Notes under the pieces: model-generated
Told to the model about the DNA's origin: nothing
Seen by the model: only the letters and a program-made list of their open reading frames with translations
Database searches by the model: none
In this document: piece by piece, positions 15,764 through 23,003 of the stretch
How the letters are laid out: the number at the start of each line of letters is the position of its first letter
How positions within the stretch are numbered: position 1 is the stretch's first letter
DNA from: Elusimicrobiota bacterium
Lineage (GTDB): Bacteria > Elusimicrobiota > UBA8919
DNA length: 38,041 nucleotides
Direction of reading: 5' to 3'
Assembly (NCBI GenBank): GCA_028718185.1
Contig: JAQUMH010000016.1
Span: 1 to 38,041, forward strand
Position numbers and translations under genes: made by a program

Positions 15764-15997
15764 GTCTTATCCCTCCTGATTTTACTTTATATTTACCACT
15801 TTTTTATTATCCAGTCCAAAAAATACTTGGACAACGCTTCACATTTTCTATTTATCTATGTTTTCAATTATTTTTTGAACAACTTCCATTCAAACATTGA
15901 GTAATCATCGCAAATCTAAAATGCAACAATTATTGCAATTAACATGACATTATGATTTTACAAATATTTCATGAAATTGCACTGTTAGTTCTGGTAT
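15764..15997. other. AT-rich spacer upstream of the CsgG-like gene
   Basis: No gene or convincing repeat seen; presumably contains the promoter of the CsgG-like gene. Confidence 0.5.
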
Positions 15998-16018
15998 GGG
16001 GACAGGCATTAATTCCCC
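15998..16018 (+). repeat. REP-like element, left of the ORF6N pseudogene
   Basis: GGGGACAGGCATTAA followed by TTCCCC: a 5-bp stem with the GACAGG tract typical of REP sequences associated with IS200-like (RAYT) transposases. A related copy is at 16830-16849. Confidence 0.5.
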
Positions 16019-16052
16019 AAACATTTTGATTTTATATCTTTTTTACTATCTT

Positions 16053-16607
16053 TTATTTCTTTGTTTTCTTGATAGTGTGTTTAACTTTCAATACAGCAAG
16101 ATTCAGTTCTATTGTTGTCTCTTTTTCACTCGTTGCCAGATTATCATCAAAAAGTTCACCAATAATTTTGCCACTCTTTTGAAGTAAATTTTGTTTTTGT
16201 TGTTCGTCTTGTACCGTTGTTAATGCTTTGATGTTTCGCGAAAGATTCCTAATTCTTGCAAAAGTTTAAATAATGTATATTGTCGTTTGGGTAGCTCTGT
16301 GGCTTTTCAAAATCGTGGCAAGCATATATAGTCCTTTTTCTGTAAATGCTTTAGGAATATACTTTACATGTTTTCCCCTACCCTGATTCTTTAAGGTCAA
16401 AAATTTTGACCTTAAAGCAGACCATTCTTCTTTATCTAATAAAATTAAATATCCTTTAGGAAATTTATCAGAATTATTAGATACTGCTTGATTTATCTCT
16501 TTTGTTTCTACATTATAAAGTTTTGCTACATCACTATCAAGAATTACTTTCTGTCCTCTTAATTCTATGATTTTGTTTTCAATTTCTATAAGTTTTTTAT
16601 CTATCAT
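16053..16607 (-). pseudogene. ORF6N-domain protein interrupted by one in-frame stop
   Basis: Residues 1-113 (start 16607) give a KilA-N-like ORF6N DNA-binding domain: ELRGQKVILDSDVAKLYNVE, NQAVSNNSDKFPKGY and AFTEKGLYMLATILKS. The frame meets TAA at 16266-16268 just after TQTTIYII, then continues with TFARIRNLSRNIKALTTVQ and a glutamine- and lysine-rich tail to TAA at 16053-16055. A single base change of a Glu codon (GAA to TAA) would explain it, because homologues usually read ETF at this place. ORF6N proteins are typical of phage and mobile DNA. A short product may still be made. Confidence 0.82.
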
Positions 16608-16829
16608 TTTGTTCTCCTGTTCAATTTTATATTCCCATTCCCTTTAATTATAGACTTGAGAAGAAAATCTGGTAAAATCACTTCAAGTTTTCGATGCAAT
16701 ATTTCTGACGGATTATTGAGAAGTCAAACTTATCCTAAATACCCCATTTTCTTATCAATATCTAATTATCTAACAACGTCCCCTTTTTCCTGTCTCTTTT
16801 TTTCATAGAAGAATATTTGGGGATTAAAT
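16608..16829. other. Gene-free AT-rich spacer
   Basis: Upstream flank of the ORF6N pseudogene (AGGAGAAC before its ATG). No further feature recognised. Confidence 0.5.
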
Positions 16830-16849
16830 GGGAACAGGTACTAATTCCC
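16830..16849 (+). repeat. REP-like element, right of the ORF6N pseudogene
   Basis: GGGAACAGGTACTAATTCCC, related to 15998-16018; GGGAA/TTCCC pairing is kept although the arm sequences differ. Confidence 0.5.
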
Positions 16850-16855
16850 TCTTTG

Positions 16856-16962
16856 GCAAAGCTTCGCTTTGCAGCTACCTTTCCTACTTTCTACTTCCCA
16901 CTTGCCTTGCCAAAGGTTTAGTGTCAGTCAAACCCGCTAAAGTATTAGTGGTGGGGCGGGCT
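16856..16962. repeat. Hairpins, one related to the S repeats
   Basis: A hairpin GCAAAGC/GCTTTGC near 16857-16873, and CCCGC/GCGGG near 16932-16960 enclosing TAAAGTATTAGTGGTGGG, the reverse complement of the CCACCACTAATACTTT module of S1. The second hairpin ends just before the ackA stop. Confidence 0.55.
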
Positions 16963-16964
16963 TT

Positions 16965-18161
16965 CTACTTCCCGCCTTTAACAAGTTCCATGGTCTCTTT
17001 TGCAATCAAAATCTTTTCATTTCTCGGAAGAACCAATATTTTTATTTTAGAATTTGTAACCCCTATTTCACCTTCAATGCCGATTGTTTTTTCGTTCTTC
17101 TTAGAATCAATTTTTATATCGAATTTTTCAAAACCTTCAAGTATTTTTTCTCTTATAAGAGGCGAGTTTTCTCCAATTCCACCCGTGAACGAAATCGCAT
17201 CAATTTCTCCGTTCAAAAGAAAATAATAGCCGCCGAGATATTTTCTTGCTCTATAAACAAAAATATCTATAGCCAGTTTCGCCTTTTCATTGCCTTTTTC
17301 TGCTTCTTCGACAACTTCTTTCATTTTATTGCTAACTCCTGAAATTCCGAACGTACCACTTTCTTTATTAAGGCAAGTTTCAAGTTCACTTAACGACCAA
17401 CCGCTTTTTAAAAGATACAGAAGAATACCCGCGCTTATATCACCGGGCCTGTCAGGCATTACAAGTCCTTCAAGCGGCGTAAAACCCATTGAAGTATCGA
17501 TTGATTTTCCGTCCTTAATAGCACACACGCTACAACCTGCACCTAAATGAAAAGAAATCATTGTTGCAGTTTTTTTCTTCAGTATCTTTGCTGTTCTTTC
17601 TGCAATATATTTATGCGAAATTCCGTGAAACCCGTATTTCCTAATTTTATATTCAAGATACAAGCGTTCAGGCAGTGCATATCTAAAAGCGACCTCAGGT
17701 ATCGTCTGATGAAACGATGTATCAAATACAGCTATATTTTTTTTACCCGGAAAAAGTTTTTCAGATGCTTCTATCCCCATAAGATTATAAGGATTATGAA
17801 CCGGGGCAAGCTCAAAATCTTTGTAAATTTCTTTTTTTACATTTTCATCAATTATAACAGAAGCTGTAAATGTCCAACCACCATGAACAACTCTATGCCC
17901 TATGGCAGAAATATCATCTTTTGAATTAACACATCCACATTTAGAATTTGTTATTATTGATATAATCCATTCGAGTCCTTTTTGATGGTCAAGAATCGGT
18001 TGAACAATCTTTTCTATCTTTCCATTTACCGTACGTGTTAGTATAGCTTGCTCAAATCCAATATTTTCTAAAATACCTTTACATATTTCTTTTTCTTCCG
18101 GCATTTCGAAAATTTCATACTCAATCGAATAAATCCTACTGCTCAAAACAAGTATTTTCAC
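16965..18161 (-). CDS. ackA: Acetate kinase-family protein with degenerate phosphate motif 1
   Basis: A 398-residue ASKHA kinase. Strong AckA blocks remain: HRVVHGG, PVHNPYN, FDTSFHQTIP, GFHGISHKYI, DTSMGFTPLEGLVM and FTGGIGENS. However, the N-terminal signature normally reading N-x-G-S-S-S-x-K is SSRIYSIE here, so the catalytic Asn, Gly, two of the Ser and the Lys are replaced. HLGNG is HLGAG, losing the conserved Asn, and the usual GTR before the conserved Arg is PDR. It ends the carbonyl-branch operon, where acetyl-phosphate to acetate plus ATP is expected, but activity is uncertain. Start is GTG at 18161 with GGAGGT five bases upstream. No pta in the window. Confidence 0.85.
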   Translation of the reverse strand: MKILVLSSRIYSIEYEIFEMPEEKEICKGILENIGFEQAILTRTVNGKIEKIVQPILDHQKGLEWIISIITNSKCGCVNSKDDISAIGHRVVHGGWTFTASVIIDENVKKEIYKDFELAPVHNPYNLMGIEASEKLFPGKKNIAVFDTSFHQTIPEVAFRYALPERLYLEYKIRKYGFHGISHKYIAERTAKILKKKTATMISFHLGAGCSVCAIKDGKSIDTSMGFTPLEGLVMPDRPGDISAGILLYLLKSGWSLSELETCLNKESGTFGISGVSNKMKEVVEEAEKGNEKAKLAIDIFVYRARKYLGGYYFLLNGEIDAISFTGGIGENSPLIREKILEGFEKFDIKIDSKKNEKTIGIEGEIGVTNSKIKILVLPRNEKILIAKETMELVKGGK

Positions 18162-18252
18162 TGTATACCTCCATTATTAACGCTAATTGTCGCAAATTAT
18201 TCGCGTGTATTCGCGTTGTTCCTCTTTATTCGCCTTTTATTCGCGTTTATTT
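18162..18252. repeat. ATTCGCG word array
   Basis: On the minus strand the acsD stop TAA is followed at once by ACGCGAATAA, GGCGAATAA, ACGCGAATAC and CGCGAATAA words, up to the ribosome site of ackA. Confidence 0.7.
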
Positions 18253-19200
18253 CTCTAATCTTTTTATATAATTTTTAACTTCTTTAACTGCTTTTGGATG
18301 ATTCATCACAAGAATATCGCAACCTGACTGAAGATAACCGATAGCAGTTGTTACTTCCCATAAAATTCCTCTTTTTGACAGAGGTCCCCATTCCGGTTTT
18401 TCAGATTCATCTGCTTTGCATTCTTTTATCTTCCATGTTTCCTGACCGACAAGCGTAATTATAGGTTGTGACATCATTTTGTCGTTTGATAATGCTGCTA
18501 ACCGTGTTCTTTCAATTATAGTGTAACAATACTCAAATCCATAACCAATACCACCGGTACTGGGATGAATAACTATCCTGTCAGACCCGAAACCCATATC
18601 ACTTATTAAAATATTCAGCTGTTTCTCAAGATTTATGTCAAGCGGCGTCTCTGCTATTAAAGAATGTCCTCCTGATTGTGCCGCAGCGGTAAATGTTTTA
18701 TAGTTTTCTTTTGCGGCCATACCAATAAGGCAATTTTCGCCTTTTGCCGCCTGTGACACATCCATTATAATTGAAGAATCCTTTTCATTATTCCCGCAAC
18801 CGATAATTATCAAAGGAAGTGTTGTCGCCGATAAAACATCTTTTACTGTTTTTGAAACATCAGCGGCTGAAGCATTTTTACCGTCCGGGTCCGCGCTTTT
18901 AAGTCGCAGGCATATTAAATCACAACCGCTCTCTTCGCATTTCTTCGCCCATTGAGAAGGATTTTTCAGGACATCCCCGTATTCGTTTTTAAGAACATCG
19001 GGCCATTCAGCCGGTTCTTCATCCCACACTTCCATAGCAACTACCGGCGAATTAGGAATTGTCCCTTCAAAATATAAAAATGGAAGCGTGTTAAGCCCGC
19101 CTATCTTCACTTTTTTTGAACGAGTCCCCCCTTCTTCTTTTGTCGCCCCTATAGTTAATTCATAAACCTTACCCGCCCACTTTTCAATAACTTTATCCAT
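18247..19200 (-). CDS. acsD: Corrinoid iron-sulfur protein, small subunit
   Basis: A 317-residue TIM barrel, the usual length, that with AcsC forms the cobalamin-carrying methyl shuttle. Typical segments are VYELTIGATKEEGGTRSKKVKIGG, split here as YELTIGATKEEGG and RSKKVKIGG, then ALEVWD-like VVAMEVWDEEP, LICLRLKSADPDG, LPLIIIGCGNNEKD and DILVMNHPKAVKEV. It lies downstream of the reactivating ferredoxin gene and upstream of ackA. GAGGT precedes ATG. The gene is complete with no unusual features. Confidence 0.94.
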   Translation of the reverse strand: MDKVIEKWAGKVYELTIGATKEEGGTRSKKVKIGGLNTLPFLYFEGTIPNSPVVAMEVWDEEPAEWPDVLKNEYGDVLKNPSQWAKKCEESGCDLICLRLKSADPDGKNASAADVSKTVKDVLSATTLPLIIIGCGNNEKDSSIIMDVSQAAKGENCLIGMAAKENYKTFTAAAQSGGHSLIAETPLDINLEKQLNILISDMGFGSDRIVIHPSTGGIGYGFEYCYTIIERTRLAALSNDKMMSQPIITLVGQETWKIKECKADESEKPEWGPLSKRGILWEVTTAIGYLQSGCDILVMNHPKAVKEVKNYIKRLEK

Positions 19201-19318
19201 TTAACACCTCACTAATAACACATCACGAATGTTATCACGAATTGTCACGAATAAAGTCAAAGTTGTCATTCGTGTTTATTCGTGATGTTTGCCTTTATTC
19301 GTGATTCCCTATTCGCGA
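19201..19318. repeat. CACGAATAA/TTATTCGTG word-array hairpin
   Basis: CACGAAT words and their complement ATTCGTG occupy opposite halves, so the region can fold. It overlaps the 3' end of the upstream gene: that gene's last residues and its TAA are written in the array word CACGAATAA. Confidence 0.75.
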
Positions 19319-21220
19319 TTTTACATTAGGGAATAAATCCATATCCGTATGCGGTAAAAACAGGGATGCTGTATAATTATTCATAAATTCGGAATTCTCG
19401 CTTAAATCAATATACGTCATTTTTTGCGCAAGTTCTTCCGCTTTTTTCATAGCATCCTGGGACAGAAGACACATCTTGGCGCCGGTTATGGAACCATTAC
19501 CTATAAATATAAACTTTTCTTTCGGCAAATCCGGCAGAAGACCTATCATAATTGATTTTTCAATATCAAGTGCATTACCAAGCCCGCCTGCAATAATTAC
19601 ACGGTCAAGATTATTAAAATCAAATCCCATTTTTTTAATTAAAACCTCAGCACCGGAAAATATCGCTCCTTTTGAATGAATAAGGTTTTTTATATCTGCC
19701 TGCGTTATTGAAATTTCTGATGTTACGAAAAATTCTACTTCCTCATCGGTTTTCTTTAAATATTTTGAAGACTTTTGTATAAATTCGCCTGATTTATCAA
19801 TAATTCCTTTTTTAAAAAGTTCTGCAATTATAGAAATTATACCTGCTCCGCAGATACCTATCGCTTTTTCATTATTGATTATTTTTATTTTTATTTTATC
19901 ATTATTCAATTCAAAACTTTCGATTGCACCTGATTGTGCTCTTATCCCGTTTTTTATACCCCCGCCTTCAAAACAGGGACCCGCAGAAGTGGAGCAGCAT
20001 ACAAGAAAATCCTTATTTCCTAAAACAACCTCGCCATTTGTACCCAAATCAATAAAAAGCGTCAGTCCCGAAGAACTGTTGATTCCGCTTGCCAAAACCC
20101 CCGCTGTTATATCCCCGCCTATGTATGAAGAAATATTCGGAAGGGTTGCCAAAAGCCCTCTTGGATTTATTTTTATCCCTGCTTCCGATGCACGAATAAC
20201 AGGGAACGAATTGGCCACCGGAATATACGGAGACCGCCTGATGTTTGACGGGTCTACTCTTAATAGAAGATGTATCATCGTAGTATTTCCCGCGCAAACA
20301 ACACAGTTAATATCGTTAAGCGATATTTTATTTTCAATTACATGCGAAATAATTAAATCATTTATTACATCAACAACTGAGTGATGTAAACGGTCCAAAC
20401 CTGCCGGGTCTTCTGCATGAATTATTCTTGTAATTACATCTTCACCAAAAGAAACCTGCGGATTATAAATTGCTTTTGCAGAAAGAACGTCCTGGTTGTT
20501 TAAATTAACAAGATAGGTAACAATTGTAGTCGTTCCGATATCAACTGCAATGCCGTAATTTTTATTTGATGTATCAGACGGTTCGACAAGAACAATTTCA
20601 GTTGTGCCGTTCCTATTGCCAAGCGTTACGGTAACCTTAAAACCAGTTGACCTTAGAAGCAAAGGGAGTTTCTTTATATTTGAAAGCCCCATCTGCATAA
20701 CCAGATTATCTATTCCCTTTTTCCTTATCTCTCTTAATATTCTTTCTAAATCAGCTGTTGAATCATCAATTGATGGTTTAGGTAATTCAAGATATAACTT
20801 GGCTAAAAATGGACTATGCTTAAAAATATTCTCTTTAAAGACCTCGGTTTTTATATCAGCGGGTTCCGCCGGTGTGAAAATATTAGTAACTGTTCCTTTT
20901 GTTAAAATTTCAGCTTTTCCAACCCGGGCTTCTTCAGGAATAAATACTTCCATATGCCCTTTGCAATTCGTCCTGCAGGCAAGAACATACCCGTCTTTTT
21001 TTTCTTTTTTAGTGAGCGCCGGTGAATCAGTAACAACTTCGCCTTTTGTAACTTTGACCTTGCACTTCCCGCAAACACCCTCACCGCCGCAGGAATTATA
21101 AATCTGTATACCCGCCATCATAGCAGCAGTAAGCAAATCCGTCCCCTCTTGTACAGATACAACTTTGTTATAAGGTAAAAATTTTATTTTACACACCATA
21201 AATCGTGTTATAGCGTTCAT
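19295..21220 (-). CDS. acsV: Reductive activator of the corrinoid protein (RACo-like, DUF4445)
   Basis: A 641-residue protein with an N-terminal plant-type 2Fe-2S domain (CGGEGVCGKCKVKV near 44-57, then LACRTNC) and a C-terminal ASKHA-like ATPase region: GIAVDIGTTTIVTYL, NPQVSFGEDVI, CAGNTTMIHLLL, FIDLGTNGEVVLG and STSAGPCFEGGGI. Such proteins use ATP and low-potential electrons to rescue Co(II) corrinoid to Co(I). Its place between acsC and acsD fits. The start is uncertain: neither Met1 nor Met8 (MVCKIKF) has a clear ribosome site, and the first codons touch a repeat array. The last six residues are encoded by another array. Confidence 0.93.
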   Translation of the reverse strand: MNAITRFMVCKIKFLPYNKVVSVQEGTDLLTAAMMAGIQIYNSCGGEGVCGKCKVKVTKGEVVTDSPALTKKEKKDGYVLACRTNCKGHMEVFIPEEARVGKAEILTKGTVTNIFTPAEPADIKTEVFKENIFKHSPFLAKLYLELPKPSIDDSTADLERILREIRKKGIDNLVMQMGLSNIKKLPLLLRSTGFKVTVTLGNRNGTTEIVLVEPSDTSNKNYGIAVDIGTTTIVTYLVNLNNQDVLSAKAIYNPQVSFGEDVITRIIHAEDPAGLDRLHHSVVDVINDLIISHVIENKISLNDINCVVCAGNTTMIHLLLRVDPSNIRRSPYIPVANSFPVIRASEAGIKINPRGLLATLPNISSYIGGDITAGVLASGINSSSGLTLFIDLGTNGEVVLGNKDFLVCCSTSAGPCFEGGGIKNGIRAQSGAIESFELNNDKIKIKIINNEKAIGICGAGIISIIAELFKKGIIDKSGEFIQKSSKYLKKTDEEVEFFVTSEISITQADIKNLIHSKGAIFSGAEVLIKKMGFDFNNLDRVIIAGGLGNALDIEKSIMIGLLPDLPKEKFIFIGNGSITGAKMCLLSQDAMKKAEELAQKMTYIDLSENSEFMNNYTASLFLPHTDMDLFPNVKSRIGNHE

Positions 21221-21221
21221 C

Positions 21222-21298
21222 GGGTTGTAGAGTTTTAGAGTTTATAGCGTTAAATCCTTAACCCTATAACCCTACAACTCTATAACCCTATAACTTCA
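21222..21298. repeat. TTATAGGG/CCCTATAA word-array hairpin
   Basis: On the minus strand the acsC stop TGA (21296-21298) is followed at once by AGTTATAGGGTTATAG words, then CTCTACAAC-type words up to the start codon of the corrinoid activator. Confidence 0.8.
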
Positions 21299-22609
21299 TT
21301 TCCACACTGTCTTTAAATATTTCGGTATTCCCGACGCTTCTTTCGGTCCTACAAGAACCTGCCAGCCGGTTATATCTTCCAATTTCCCGCTTAATACCGA
21401 AACGTAACCAGGAATTATTATTTTTTTATGACTTACCTTGCTCGCTACATCTGTTTTTTTCATCCAGTTATCAATAATTTCAGCGTTAAATTTATCTGCT
21501 GCCCACGCGGTCAGGACAGACATCCCTTCGGCATCACAAACTAAAAGCCATGCAGAAACTTTTGAATTTTCCACCTCAGGCGAAACAGTAAAAAATGTTA
21601 ACGAAAAGTTTGTTGTAACTAAAAGCGGTGATTTGTCATCCGGCTTTCCTATAGTATATAGCTTCGGTTCCATCATTATCGGTTTCTGCGGGTCCGTGTA
21701 GATATTGAGCCGCAAAGTAATAAGAGGAAGAAGTTCCTCAGGTTTATCCATTTCAACAATAAGAACACTTACATATTTCGTTATATAAGTTGCCGCTTCA
21801 GCAACATCTTTTGCGAAAGCAATCACAGGAAAACCAAGCGGTCTGAAATTTTTCTTCAGAGCAAACCGCCTGACCTGCGTGAAATCCTGAACATTTTTTA
21901 ATATGTCACCTGAGCCGCAGTCAAGTATAATGTCCTTAACACCTGCCGAAGTAACTTTTTGTGAAAGTGCTGCGATTTCTTCAATATCTTTCCCGTTTAT
22001 ACATAGAGGAACACTATATTTTTTTGCTATATCAACCATCTGGCTAAGATTTTGTTCATTTGCTGAATAAACAAGCGGTTTTTTCTGTGAAACATTCTTC
22101 AATGCTTCTTCAATCGCCTGTAAATTTTTGCTGACAAGAACTAACGGTAATTGTATTTTCTCCGATAGTTCTTTTGATACAGCCGCGAATTTCGAGGCAT
22201 CGTTAGAATCATTTTTAACCGCTACAAGGTCTACTCCAACCATCATCCCGACCCGGTCAAAGTTGAGTTTCTTTATTTTTTCAATTTTTTCCTGAAGATT
22301 CTGTTCATTATCAGACACGGCAACAGCTATTGCAGTCGGATGATAAAATGTTTTTTCGTGACGGAACAACACCGTCTCACCGCCGACTTCTACCTTTTTT
22401 GCACCTTCCCCTATTGTAATTGTCGCCATAGGCGGAAGTGACGCCGACTCAAGCAGCTGTTTCGCCGCCTCACTAACATCCGGACACTTATCCAAAGATG
22501 TCTTTTTAGCAGCAAGCGCCATAGCAAATGCCAAACAAGTCGGAAACCCGCATTTTTTGCAATTTGTCTTAGGTAAATTTTTGTAAATATCAAGACCAGA
22601 TAAAGCCAT
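21296..22609 (-). CDS. acsC: Corrinoid iron-sulfur protein, large subunit
   Basis: A 437-residue protein with an N-terminal 4Fe-4S domain, Cys17, Cys20, Cys25 and Cys42 (NCKKCGFPTCLAFAM ... DKCPDV), then a TIM barrel and a C-terminal corrinoid-binding domain (VSAWLLVCDAEGMSVLTAWA, IIPGYVSVLSGKLEDITGW). The four cysteine positions equal those of characterised AcsC proteins. With AcsD it carries the methyl-cobalt intermediate to AcsB. GGAGGA precedes ATG; the spacer upstream is filled with repeats. Confidence 0.96.
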   Translation of the reverse strand: MALSGLDIYKNLPKTNCKKCGFPTCLAFAMALAAKKTSLDKCPDVSEAAKQLLESASLPPMATITIGEGAKKVEVGGETVLFRHEKTFYHPTAIAVAVSDNEQNLQEKIEKIKKLNFDRVGMMVGVDLVAVKNDSNDASKFAAVSKELSEKIQLPLVLVSKNLQAIEEALKNVSQKKPLVYSANEQNLSQMVDIAKKYSVPLCINGKDIEEIAALSQKVTSAGVKDIILDCGSGDILKNVQDFTQVRRFALKKNFRPLGFPVIAFAKDVAEAATYITKYVSVLIVEMDKPEELLPLITLRLNIYTDPQKPIMMEPKLYTIGKPDDKSPLLVTTNFSLTFFTVSPEVENSKVSAWLLVCDAEGMSVLTAWAADKFNAEIIDNWMKKTDVASKVSHKKIIIPGYVSVLSGKLEDITGWQVLVGPKEASGIPKYLKTVWK

Positions 22610-22630
22610 AAAAATCCTCCAAAAAAAATC

Positions 22631-22734
22631 GAGTTATAGGGTTTTAGGGTTATAGTGTTATAGCGTTATAGGGTTTTAGGGTTTAAACCCTACGAACTCT
22701 AAAACTCTATGAACTCTAAAACTCTAAAACTATT
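22631..22734. repeat. TTATAGGG/CCCTATAA word-array hairpin
   Basis: G-rich words on the left and C-rich words on the right meet at the palindrome GGGTTTAAACCC (22679-22690). It lies just upstream of acsC. Confidence 0.8.
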
Positions 22735-22855
22735 TTAATCGCAAGCGAGGAAGAAATTTCTGAAGAGCCTAAATTTGCGACTTATTCTTTCCAGGAGCAA
22801 ATGCCAGAGCGAGTTCTAACGAGCGTCTCGAAGAAATTTGCTCCCGAGCGATTAA
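22735..22855 (-). repeat. About 120-bp dispersed repeat R1
   Basis: Begins on the minus strand with TTAATCGCTCGGGAGC and ends with CTCGCTTGCGATTAA. Contains stem GGAGCAAAT/ATTTGCTCC and the block AATTTAGGCTCTTCAG. Nearly identical to R3 (27360-27478), and related to R4. Confidence 0.85.
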
Positions 22856-22875
22856 TATATCTTTTCTACCTTTTT

Positions 22876-23002
22876 TTAATCGCGAAGCGAGGGAGTTGTT
22901 GAGCAGAACTTCACGGAGTTCCGCTTAAAACATTCAGCGGAACGAGTGAGAGTGCCAGCACAGGCTGGACACGGTTCTGCGAGACAAGCTCCCGAGCGAC
23001 CT
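22876..23002 (-). repeat. Dispersed repeat R2, three-way-junction structure after acsB
   Basis: Shares its ends with R1 but has a different interior. Visible pairings: GGGAGTTGT (22891-22899) with ACAAGCTCCC (22984-22993, one bulge); GCAGAAC (22903-22909) with GTTCTGC (22974-22980); hairpin GTTCCGCT/AGCGGAAC (22918-22925, 22936-22943); hairpin GTGCCAGC/GCTGGACAC (22952-22959, 22964-22972, one bulge). Together they form a closed stem with two side hairpins. It begins about three bases after the acsB stop. Confidence 0.85.
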
Positions 23003-23003
23003 T

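Noticed and set aside
15996-16187. Plus-strand frame starting MGTGINSP
   Set aside because: Starts inside the REP-like hairpin and is antisense to the ORF6N pseudogene.
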